A stretch of 64,000 nt of DNA from Cloacimonetes bacterium UBA5210 (GTDB taxonomy: Bacteria > Cloacimonadota > Cloacimonadia > Cloacimonadales > Cloacimonadaceae): NCBI GenBank assembly GCA_002412625.1, contig DHVK01000017.1:1-64000 (forward strand). Direction: 5' to 3'. The position numbers and the translations under genes were made by a program. The notes below the pieces were generated by a model. It saw nothing but the letters and a program-made list of their open reading frames with translations. It was not told the DNA's origin and did no database searches. Within the stretch, counting starts at the first letter, position 1. Each line of letters starts with the position of its first letter. Positions 8,300-15,199 of the stretch are shown one piece after another.

Positions 8300-9064
8300 C
8301 TAAATTTCCAATAGCTTGTGTTTCTCAATCCAGCTAAAGATGGGTGGGAATGCTTCAGCTTTGGTGAGTTCAAATCCAAGCGGAGTGATGGATATATAGC
8401 CGTCGTTCACCGCTTCGGAATCTGTTCCGGGTTCAAAATCCCACTGGGGTAGATTGCCCCCGATGCGATAGCTGAAATTATCCTCTTCTTCACTGATCAA
8501 AGATATGAAGTTGTAGTATTTGCGGTGTCCGGTGCGGGTGAGGCGTACGCCCTTCACATCTTCAAAGGGGATATTGGGGAAATTGATGTTGATCACTTCA
8601 TAGGGTTTGGTCAGGCTGTCCAGATCATTTTCCAGCAGCTTGATAAACCACTTTGTGGCGGATTCAAAGAGCTGGTCTTTGTAGGCATTGATGGAAAGCG
8701 CGATCGCGCGATGGCCAAACATTGCCGCTTCAACTGCCGCGGCGACAGTGCCGGAGTAGAGCACATCTTCGCCCATGTTTTGCCCGGCATTGATTCCGGA
8801 AATCACCAGGTCGATCTTTTCTGTGATAATCTTTTGTAAGGCGATAACCACGCAATCCACGGGGGTTCCGCTGATTGCCCACTCGTTTTTGGCGATGCGG
8901 GTGGCATGAATATCCTTGCGCAGGGTAATGGAGTGGGAAGCGGCACTGCGCTCGGTGTCCGGGGCGACCAAGATCAGGTCGTGCCCGGCTTCAGTCAGGG
9001 CTTTTTGCAAATGGCGAATTCCCGGGGCGTTGATGCCGTCATCGTTTACCAAAAGTATTTTCAA
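8300..9064 (-). CDS. surE: 5'/3'-nucleotidase SurE
   Basis: This metal-dependent nucleoside-5'/3'-monophosphate phosphatase has 254 aa, typical for the family. The N-terminal MKILLVNDDGINAPGI contains the metal-binding Asp-Asp (residues 8-9); SGTPVDCV (about 84-91) and SGINAGQNMGEDVLYSGT (about 108-125) are the other signatures. The start codon is TTG at 9064, selected because AAGGAG lies six bases upstream and the family N-terminus begins here. It heads the surE-pcm-cNMP-AI-2E-spt series together with the small gene before it. Confidence 0.95.
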   Translation of the reverse strand: MKILLVNDDGINAPGIRHLQKALTEAGHDLILVAPDTERSAASHSITLRKDIHATRIAKNEWAISGTPVDCVVIALQKIITEKIDLVISGINAGQNMGEDVLYSGTVAAAVEAAMFGHRAIALSINAYKDQLFESATKWFIKLLENDLDSLTKPYEVININFPNIPFEDVKGVRLTRTGHRKYYNFISLISEEEDNFSYRIGGNLPQWDFEPGTDSEAVNDGYISITPLGFELTKAEAFPPIFSWIEKHKLLEI

Positions 9065-9074
9065 AACTAACTCC

Positions 9075-9428
9075 TTAAATTAGTATCTGGGGGTATAAGA
9101 GCAAAAGCGTCAAGGCTCCCGCAATAACTACGAGAGTGACGATAAATGGCCAAAAAGCACAGAAAAAGCCGTAGATTCCACCTCTGTGCATCTTCCGATG
9201 TTGTCTACGCAAGGCGTTTCGGGTGGCGATCCTGCTGCTCATGGAGGGGCGATGGTCTTTCGCGTCGCGCATGTTGCGGCTGGCATCGGTTAGCCACTTA
9301 ATCTCGGAATGCTCATCCAGATATGGCTTGTATCCCAATCTCAGGTAATGCTCTATGCGTGCTTCGCTGAAGCCTTTAATCTCATGTAGCTCAAGCTGTT
9401 TGACTATCTTAGACCGTTTTTTGCTCAT
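9075..9428 (-). CDS. Small basic protein with C-terminal membrane anchor, unknown function
   Basis: The protein has 117 aa. Residues 1-80 are charged and basic, with a segment EIKGFSEARIEHYLRLGYKPYLD followed by Arg-rich stretches; residues about 85-114 form one strongly hydrophobic helix (FFCAFWPFIVTLVVIAGALT). It therefore looks like a tail-anchored inner-membrane protein with a cytoplasmic N-domain. I do not recognise a family. AGGAG lies five bases before the ATG. The stop is 10 bases from the surE start, so it is probably the first gene of that operon. Confidence 0.75.
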   Translation of the reverse strand: MSKKRSKIVKQLELHEIKGFSEARIEHYLRLGYKPYLDEHSEIKWLTDASRNMRDAKDHRPSMSSRIATRNALRRQHRKMHRGGIYGFFCAFWPFIVTLVVIAGALTLLLLYPQILI

Positions 9429-9470
9429 CTACGCTCCTGTTTTTCTTATCTCTTTTAAATGCAGGCTATT

Positions 9471-9476
9471 TGTCAA
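9471..9476 (-). promoter_or_regulatory. Candidate -35 box (TTGACA) for the surE operon
   Basis: A perfect TTGACA lies on the minus strand 43 bases before the ATG at 9428. The expected -10 region (about 9446-9454) is only AGAGAT/AGATAA-like, so the call rests on the -35 alone. The family-C repeat begins 57 bases further upstream. Confidence 0.35.
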
Positions 9477-9533
9477 GAGGAATTTTGCCCCGTCGCTTTG
9501 GCTGAGCTCTTTCTCCAAAGCCGGGTTTAAGCT

Positions 9534-9591
9534 GATCTCAAGCCCTTGTTTTCGGGTGAGCATAGCTTGATTTCAGCTCGATATCAAGCTG
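9534..9591 (+). repeat. Family-C 58-bp intergenic repeat, copy 1
   Basis: It aligns without gaps to 17949-18006, 33256-33313, 43211-43268 and 56951-57008. Best conserved are the left box (GATCTCAAGC here), the middle GGGTGAGCA, then TAGCTTGAT and a right box ending ATCAAGCTG. It lies upstream of the TTGACA preceding the 9428 gene start, reversed relative to that gene. Confidence 0.65.
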
Positions 9592-9639
9592 AAGATGATT
9601 TGATACAAAGGCAGGAGGGCTGGTAACAACGTGGTTACT

Positions 9640-9870
9640 CGTGGAGTTCAACCCAAATCATGCACTGGAGTTCAAGCCGGGATGTGTGGTTTGGAGTTCA
9701 AGCCGGCAAGAAGAATTACACTTTTACAACTATTCTGCAGTCGGCTTGGAATCAAACAACTTGCTCCGAATAACCCATACATGAAGTCCAAAGCGCAGCT
9801 TAGTATATATTTCTCGTCTGCACTTATTTACGATACGGTGTTCCATATATCGACACGAGGACGTGTCGAA
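9640..9870 (+). repeat. Family-D composite repeat (MITE-like), copy 1
   Basis: It is collinear with 18340-18735. It starts with three spaced boxes of the type GGAGTTCAAGCCGG (about 9646, 9666, 9692). A 67-bp core at 9690-9756 follows, bounded by imperfect inverted ends (TTTGGAGTTCAAGCCGGC against the complement of GTCGGCTTGGAATCAAA). Then come a TCCAAAGCGCAG block (about 9787) and the hairpin at 9851. There is no transposase and no credible gene. Together with the family-C copy it fills the 467-base gap 9429-9895. Confidence 0.6.
9851..9868. repeat. Hairpin CGACACG-AGGA-CGTGTCG
   Basis: A perfect 7-bp stem with a 4-base loop. The identical 18-mer recurs at 18709-18726, in both cases followed by AATyCTATG. 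It lies 28 bases past the stop of the lipoprotein gene (minus strand) but has no T-tract, so a terminator role is uncertain. Confidence 0.65.
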
Positions 9871-9895
9871 TCCTATGGTGGAGCAGATCAGCGCT

Positions 9896-10711
9896 TCAGA
9901 ATTTTTGGATGGCTTCCGGTCCCATACCGATATAAAACACGGGGCTCCATTTGGTTGCAGATTCTCCGGTACTGTGTTCCGCGCCATATTGAAAGGTTAT
10001 TTTCCAGTGTTTCTGGATTTGGATGTCGATGTGCCCCATCAGAGCATTGCGTTGAAACTTGTTCAGCGGCTGATTCAGGTAATCAATGTAGCTCCAAGAC
10101 CCTTCTCCCTGACCGTTGATATCGCTATGCACCCAATCCCTGGCGCTGCGGGCGCTAAAGCTGGCGACGAGATCTATCTTTGGGGAAAGCTCATAAAGTT
10201 TGCTGATTGTGACGGGTAGTTCGATTGATACGCGGTCGTAGCGCATCCGATGGGATAAGACTATGGTCTCTATACCACTGGCTATTCCCGCTCCCGGAAA
10301 TACCGCAAAATAGGTGTTCGAGCCCAGGTCGAAGGATTTTTGCGCATTCATTTTCAGATGGAAGCTAGTGCTTATACTTGGGAATTGCTGATCAAACCCT
10401 CTTCCTTGAAAACCTGAACTTAAGAATATCCCGCCCTGAAACCCAAGCGCGCAGCCCTTGCCCAGGCCAACATCCCAAAGCACCGGAGTCTGAGTGCCAT
10501 ACTCATATGAGTCTCTGTCTTGAATCACCTGATTCAGAGCGTCCGGCTCGAATCTTCCTATGGAGTATATGTTGTTTGAAGAAGCAAGGCCATATGAGGC
10601 GCGATATGCCCCCGCTTCCAACGGAAGGGCATTTCTGGGGTGGCTGTTATCCACATAGGCACAAGCGCCAAGCAGCAATATACAAATCAATAGTCCGAAA
10701 CATTTCCGCAT
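9896..10711 (-). CDS. Putative outer-membrane lipoprotein, unknown function
   Basis: The 271-aa precursor starts MRKCFGLLICILLLGACAYV, a lipoprotein signal with lipobox LGAC (lipidated Cys at 16). The mature part is rich in alternating beta-strand segments and glycines (GIFLSSGFQGRGF, NTYFAVFPGAGIASGIET), consistent with a small beta-barrel or beta-sandwich. I do not recognise the family. Upstream lies tRNA-Leu with its terminator, so it probably has its own promoter in 10712-10770. Downstream is a repeat-filled gap. Confidence 0.75.
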   Translation of the reverse strand: MRKCFGLLICILLLGACAYVDNSHPRNALPLEAGAYRASYGLASSNNIYSIGRFEPDALNQVIQDRDSYEYGTQTPVLWDVGLGKGCALGFQGGIFLSSGFQGRGFDQQFPSISTSFHLKMNAQKSFDLGSNTYFAVFPGAGIASGIETIVLSHRMRYDRVSIELPVTISKLYELSPKIDLVASFSARSARDWVHSDINGQGEGSWSYIDYLNQPLNKFQRNALMGHIDIQIQKHWKITFQYGAEHSTGESATKWSPVFYIGMGPEAIQKF

Positions 10712-10762
10712 AATTCCTCACATCAAGATCACGTTGGTGATACAGAGAGCAATAATCGCGCC

Positions 10763-10792
10763 AAAAAGGAAAAAGCCTCCCAGGGGAGGCTT
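10763..10792 (-). terminator. Rho-independent terminator after tRNA-Leu
   Basis: On the minus strand AAGCCTCC-4-base loop-GGAGGCTT is followed by TTTCCTTTTT, four bases beyond the encoded CCA of the tRNA. This is a strong canonical terminator. Confidence 0.85.
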
Positions 10793-10796
10793 AGTT

Positions 10797-10884
10797 TGGT
10801 GCAGAAGGCGGGACTCGAACCCGCACACCCGTTACAGGCACAAGATCCTTAGTCTTGCGTGTCTGCCAATTCCACCACTTCTGC
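10797..10884 (-). tRNA. tRNA-Leu (anticodon UAA)
   Basis: An 88-nt class II tRNA. The acceptor stem GCAGAAG/CTTCTGC is followed by discriminator A and an encoded CCA. The anticodon stem-loop is CAAGA-CTAAGGA-TCTTG with anticodon TAA, there is a long variable arm, and the T-arm is GCGGG-TTCGAGT-CCCGC. It lies 15 bases after secG; a tRNA-Leu after secG is also seen in E. coli (leuU), so co-transcription is plausible. Confidence 0.97.
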
Positions 10885-10899
10885 TAGAAAAAAAGGGAT

Positions 10900-11259
10900 C
10901 TATTCGCCCTGGATGGGCACAACAGGGGTTTCAGCCGGTGCGGCAGCAGGAGCTGCAGGCTCGGCGGGAGCTTCGGTATCCGGGATCTGGCTTTGGCGCT
11001 GTTGCACATCGCTGAGCGTGCCGCCACGCAGATCTTTTACCAGGAAGGCGAGCAGGATGCAGGACGCGGCAAAGATCAGGGCCAGAATCTGGGTCCATTT
11101 CTTCAGCATCGCAGAGGCACCGCTGCCACCAAATACATTCATAGCAGCTCCACCAAGATTGGCATCAAGGCCACCTTTGGAGGTCTGCGCAAGAATAACC
11201 AGCACCAAGGCGACGCTGATAATCACATGAACGATCAGGGCTATAGTATACAAAACCAT
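10900..11259 (-). CDS. secG: Protein-export membrane protein SecG
   Basis: SecG is the small SecYEG subunit that assists SecA-driven translocation in the inner membrane. The 119-aa protein has two membrane helices (about 3-23 and 54-73). The conserved cytoplasmic loop AQTSKGGLDANLGG (about 24-37) lies between them, and GGSGASAMLKKWT leads into helix 2. The C-terminal 35 residues are an Ala/Pro-rich tail, a common species-specific extension. AAGGA precedes the ATG. It follows the EamA transporter gene by 23 bases and precedes tRNA-Leu. Confidence 0.93.
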   Translation of the reverse strand: MVLYTIALIVHVIISVALVLVILAQTSKGGLDANLGGAAMNVFGGSGASAMLKKWTQILALIFAASCILLAFLVKDLRGGTLSDVQQRQSQIPDTEAPAEPAAPAAAPAETPVVPIQGE

Positions 11260-11282
11260 TTATAATTCCTTAAATTTGTGTT

Positions 11283-12185
11283 TCAACTTAATGTCTGCGC
11301 ACTCAAATCTGAGCCTCTGTTTCTGTCAACTAATTTTTTGGGTAGAGAAGCCAAGATCATGGCAAACAGCATCAATAACGCTCCGAAAATACTGCGCAAG
11401 CCCACGGCTTCACTCAGGAGCAGGTATGAGCCGAGCAGCGCGAATACGCCTTCCAGACACATGATTATCGCCGCCGCCGCGGGTTCTGCTTTCTGCTGCG
11501 CCTTGATTTGTAAAGTATAGGCGATTCCCACACTGATCAAGCCGCCATACAGAATCGGCAGCCAAGCCTTGGCTATCCCGGAAAAGTAGGCCGCGGAAAA
11601 GACCTCGGTGGAACTGGTGCTAAACCTCCAGATGAGAGCAGAAAGCGCGGAAAGCAAGGCGCAGATCGCAAACTGGCCAAAAGCCAGCTGACCAGTGCTG
11701 TGCAGCTTGCTGTATTTATCCACCAATTGCACATGAATAGCCCAAAACAAAGCTGAAACAAGCACCAGCAGGTTACCAAATGAAGCGCGAAGCCCCCCGG
11801 TGCTATTGATCAGATACATCCCCGGCAGCGCCAGAGCGATGGCTATCACCAATCTGCTGCCCGGGATCTGCTTCCGAAAGAGGCCAAACAGCGGCACAAA
11901 CAACACGTAAAGCCCGGTGATGAAGCCCGCGGAACCGGCAGTGGTGAAGATAATCCCGATCTGTTGCAAACTTGCGGCGATGAAGAGCACGAGCCCCGGT
12001 TGCCAGAGCAGCTTGCTCTGTTTCTTGAAGCTTTTGTGCAGAGCGATGCGGATAAATATCGCGCCCAGGGCAAAGCGGATGGCGTTGAAGCTGAAGGCAT
12101 CCATGCTCTGGCTGCCTTTGCTTTGGGCTACAAAGGCAAAGCCCCACAGTGCCGCGGTGATGAGCAGCAGTAAATTGGAGGTCAT
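11283..12185 (-). CDS. EamA/DMT-family transporter
   Basis: The 300-aa inner-membrane protein has ten predicted helices arranged as two EamA repeats (about 5-135 and 145-285), the drug/metabolite transporter fold (RhaT/YdcZ type). Signatures are the N-terminal AALWGFAFVAQSKGSQ and, in repeat 2, the motif around VGIAYTLQIKAQQKAEPAAAAIIMCLEGVFA. The substrate is unknown; relatives export amino acids or metabolites. Its ATG follows the stop codon of the upstream methyltransferase gene with no intervening base, so the two are translationally coupled. Confidence 0.88.
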   Translation of the reverse strand: MTSNLLLLITAALWGFAFVAQSKGSQSMDAFSFNAIRFALGAIFIRIALHKSFKKQSKLLWQPGLVLFIAASLQQIGIIFTTAGSAGFITGLYVLFVPLFGLFRKQIPGSRLVIAIALALPGMYLINSTGGLRASFGNLLVLVSALFWAIHVQLVDKYSKLHSTGQLAFGQFAICALLSALSALIWRFSTSSTEVFSAAYFSGIAKAWLPILYGGLISVGIAYTLQIKAQQKAEPAAAAIIMCLEGVFALLGSYLLLSEAVGLRSIFGALLMLFAMILASLPKKLVDRNRGSDLSAQTLS

Positions 12186-13316
12186 TTAGCGGATCACGAT
12201 CTTGGCCAGCTTGGTGTCCAGATCTCCGTTTTTCAGGCTCTTTGCCCAGTGCGCCCGCAAACGCAGGGCGGGAATCAGCTCTTTGCTGCCGCAAAGGATG
12301 TAGGCAGTGCTCCCTTTGCAGTGCTGCTTCAGGAAGTCTCCCAAGGCATGATAGAGATTTGCCACATCGTCTGGGCTATTGAGGCGGACGCCATAGGGCG
12401 GATTGCAGATCACGGTTCCGCTGAAGTTATCGGCATAGCTTTCAATGCGCTGTGCGCGCAGCTCCACCCTGCTCCCGTGGGGCAGGCAGCTCAGGTTTTC
12501 TCTGGCGGCTTCGACCGCTTGGGCGTTGATGTCCGAGCCTTTGATCAAGCCCTTGGGGATATCCCTGATTTGCCCGTTTGCCTGGGACACAAGCCTTTGC
12601 CACAAAGCTTCATCATGCTCCGGCATCAGTTGCAAGCGCCGGTGATCCCGCAAGTATCCTGCGGGGATCCGGCAAGCCAGCATCAGCGCTTCAGCCAGGA
12701 TGGTTCCGCTACCGCACATGGGATCCCACAATGGTTCTTCAGCGCTCCAGCCGGTCAAATATAGCATTGCCGCGGCCAGTGTCTCTTGCAGGGGTGCTTC
12801 CACGGAAGCTTTTCTGTAGCCGCGTTTGTGCATGCTCTGCCCCAGAATGTCCAGCGCGATGGTTACCTTGTTTTCATGAATGTGCAGATTGAAGAGGATA
12901 TCCGGTTCCTTGTTGGTGAAGGAGGGGCGTTCCCCGCAGCGCTCGCGGAAACTATCGCAAATGGCATCTTTGAGCACCTGGCCAGCATAGAGGGAATGGC
13001 GCGTGAAGGAATTGCTCACATTACAGTCGATGCCAAAGCTCTGTCTCAGGCTAAAGAGCGCCGGCCAATCGATATTCTTCAAAGCCTGTTGATGCAGGTA
13101 TTTGATGCTGTGGCAGGGGAAATGCAGGATCGGCATCAATACCCGCTGGATCAGGCGAGCTTCATACAAAATGCGGTACAGGCTCTCCTGGGAACAGCTG
13201 AAACTCAGCCCGCGCGGGATCTCCTGCAAAATGCGCGCGTCAAAGCGCTCCAACTCTGCAGCAGCATGCTTCTCCAGGCTACCGGAGACTACGGCGAAAT
13301 AGCGTTTATCTTCCAA
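12186..13316 (-). CDS. THUMP-domain class I SAM-dependent RNA methyltransferase (RlmL/YpsC-like)
   Basis: A likely 23S rRNA N2-guanine methyltransferase. The 376-aa protein combines an N-terminal ferredoxin-like/THUMP region (about 1-160) with a Rossmann methyltransferase domain. The SAM motif is DPMCGSGTILAEA (about 198-210) and the amino-methyltransferase motif NPPYG is at about 305-309. It corresponds to the N-terminal half of E. coli RlmL (m2G2445) and to Bacillus YpsC; the exact target is inferred. The start is TTG at 13316, since no in-frame ATG precedes the conserved RYFAVVSGSLEK segment. It is 13 bases downstream of the acyl-CoA synthetase gene. Confidence 0.88.
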   Translation of the reverse strand: MEDKRYFAVVSGSLEKHAAAELERFDARILQEIPRGLSFSCSQESLYRILYEARLIQRVLMPILHFPCHSIKYLHQQALKNIDWPALFSLRQSFGIDCNVSNSFTRHSLYAGQVLKDAICDSFRERCGERPSFTNKEPDILFNLHIHENKVTIALDILGQSMHKRGYRKASVEAPLQETLAAAMLYLTGWSAEEPLWDPMCGSGTILAEALMLACRIPAGYLRDHRRLQLMPEHDEALWQRLVSQANGQIRDIPKGLIKGSDINAQAVEAARENLSCLPHGSRVELRAQRIESYADNFSGTVICNPPYGVRLNSPDDVANLYHALGDFLKQHCKGSTAYILCGSKELIPALRLRAHWAKSLKNGDLDTKLAKIVIR

Positions 13317-13329
13317 TCATTCTTCTTTA

Positions 13330-14970
13330 TCAAGTGTACAGGTAGCGCTTGATCTTTTGGGTTGGGGTCTTTTGGAAGGGTTCGTTGGCGATCTGGATCT
13401 TGATGATGCGGCTGAAATCGGCAAGCTGCTTGTTCACCTCCACGCGGTTCTCTTCCATTAGTTTTGGGATCTGGTTTTCGGGGATGCGATCAGCATCCAG
13501 CGCTTCAAAATCCGGATAGATGATGGCGTGCAACTGGCGATCGCGTTCCAGGATCAGGGATTCGCCCACAAAGGGCATGTTGTTCAGCTTCTGCTCCACC
13601 AGTTCAGGGTAGATGTTCTCGCCACTGGGGCCAAGGATCACGTTTTTGCTGCGTCCGCGGATATAGACAAAGCCGTCCTTATCCATGGTACCGATATCTC
13701 CGGTGAGCAGCCAACCGTCGCGCAGCATTTCATTAGTGGCTTCTTCAAACTTGTAATAGCCTTTGAAGACCTGGTCGCCTTTGATCATAAACTCCCCCGG
13801 GATTTTTTCGGGATCAGTGGAATTCACTTTGATCTGCAGAAACTCCACCTGTTTGCCGCTGGATTCATAGCGGTGATCCTGCCAATTGGCATAGGAGATC
13901 AGGGGGCCGCATTCGGTCATGCCGTAGCCTATGGTAAAGGGAAACTTGATCTTTTTCATAAATTGCTCTACTTCCGCGTTCATCGGTGCGCCTCCGGTGA
14001 TAAGTTCCCGGATGTTCCCGCCGAAGGCGAGCATCAGCTTGTCGTGGATCTTTTTCAGGATGATCTTGTTTAATCCCGGGATCTTCAGCATCAGCTTCAT
14101 TTTGGGGGCTTCGATGGTGGGCTGCAGTTGCTTGCGATAGATCTTTTCGATCAATAGCGGTACTGTCAGCACGATCTCCGGCTTCAGGTCTTTCATGGCG
14201 GCCAGCAATATCTTCGGTGCCGGAATACGGTCCATGAAGTTGATGTGGTTACCGCGGGTGAAAGGGTAAAGCAGATCAAAACATCCTGCATAAGCATGCG
14301 CCAAAGGCAGGAAGGCAAAGACCTTGGCGCCCACGCTGAAGAGCAGGTTCTTGTGCGCCACGATTACGTTTGCCATCAGGCTGCGGTGCGGCAGCATCAC
14401 GCCCTTGGAGAATCCGGTGGTGCCGCTGGTGTAGATGATCGCCGCGATATCCTCGTTATCACAGAGATCCCCAAGCTCAAAATCCTGCTTGCTCAGTTTT
14501 TGCAGATCAGTATGCTGGGTGAAGCCCAGAATAGCTTGCTTTGCCTTTTCCCGTTTGTCTTCCAGGAGCGTAAAATCGTCCAGAGACATTAGCAAACGCA
14601 CTTTCTTCAAGAGATCGGTATCCACTCCTTCGTACTTGTCCCGGGAAATGAAAACCAGCTCCGCGTCGCTGTGATTGATTATGTGTTGAGTATCCTCCGG
14701 CGAGAAGTTTGCCAGGATCGGCACAATCGTGGCTCCGTAAGTGATGGTGCTCAAATACACCAAGCCCCAATTACTGCAGTTCTTGCCCGCCAGAGCAATG
14801 GTCGAGCCTTTCTTGATGCCGGCGTCTTTGAAGATTCGGTGCAGCCACAACATGCGCTTTGCCACATCCTGATAGCTGAGTGCGCTTCCCGGGTAATCCG
14901 TGAACGCGGGGTAATCCCAGTATTCACGGATCGCGTTGGCAATATACGGAATCAATTTCTCTTTGATCAT
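13330..14970 (-). CDS. AMP-forming long-chain acyl-CoA synthetase
   Basis: It activates fatty acids to acyl-AMP and then acyl-CoA, at the cytoplasmic membrane. The 546-aa protein has the ANL-superfamily P-loop YTSGTTGFSKG (about 180-190), the A4/A5-like GYGMTECGPL block and the adenylate-binding TGDIGTMDKDGF. It also has the linker RGRSKNVILGPSGENIYPE, typical of FadD-like enzymes. The start is ATG 14970 with AAAGGAGCTATA before it; the open frame up to 15114 has no ribosome site. It heads a run with the rRNA methyltransferase, EamA transporter and secG genes. It could also serve lipid recycling rather than beta-oxidation; no beta-oxidation gene is in the window. Confidence 0.88.
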   Translation of the reverse strand: MIKEKLIPYIANAIREYWDYPAFTDYPGSALSYQDVAKRMLWLHRIFKDAGIKKGSTIALAGKNCSNWGLVYLSTITYGATIVPILANFSPEDTQHIINHSDAELVFISRDKYEGVDTDLLKKVRLLMSLDDFTLLEDKREKAKQAILGFTQHTDLQKLSKQDFELGDLCDNEDIAAIIYTSGTTGFSKGVMLPHRSLMANVIVAHKNLLFSVGAKVFAFLPLAHAYAGCFDLLYPFTRGNHINFMDRIPAPKILLAAMKDLKPEIVLTVPLLIEKIYRKQLQPTIEAPKMKLMLKIPGLNKIILKKIHDKLMLAFGGNIRELITGGAPMNAEVEQFMKKIKFPFTIGYGMTECGPLISYANWQDHRYESSGKQVEFLQIKVNSTDPEKIPGEFMIKGDQVFKGYYKFEEATNEMLRDGWLLTGDIGTMDKDGFVYIRGRSKNVILGPSGENIYPELVEQKLNNMPFVGESLILERDRQLHAIIYPDFEALDADRIPENQIPKLMEENRVEVNKQLADFSRIIKIQIANEPFQKTPTQKIKRYLYT

Positions 14971-15118
14971 TATAGCTCCTTTGGGGTCAGATTTGTAAAA
15001 TATTCTCGGGGTTTGCATGCAAAAACAAGTCAATGACTCAAATATCCAAGCTGTGGATACCCTGTCAAGAAAAAGGTGGCATTCTTCTGTATTTATACCC
15101 ACTCTCCACCACATGAAA

Positions 15119-15173
15119 GCCTCCCAAACAGTCCCTGAGCGTGGCTCGGGAACTGTTCAGGAGGGCGATAAGA
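15119..15173 (-). repeat. Family-E long bulged hairpin, copy 1
   Basis: The arms pair in three blocks separated by symmetric bulges (CCTCC/GGAGG, ACAGT/ACTGT, CTGAGC/GCTCGG), followed on the plus strand by GCGATAAGA. The reverse complement of its right arm matches the left arm of the copy at 36100 at 18 of 20 positions. It lies past the stop of the M16 peptidase gene and may terminate that transcript, but no T-tract is present. Confidence 0.6.
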
Positions 15174-15199
15174 TGCTGTTCAGACCTATAAGCTAAAGG

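Noticed and set aside
9631..10119. Open frame sharing the peptide LEFKPARRITLLQLFCS with another frame at 18298-18609
   Set aside because: The shared peptide is simply the translation of the family-D repeat core; outside the repeat there is no similarity, and neither frame has a ribosome site.
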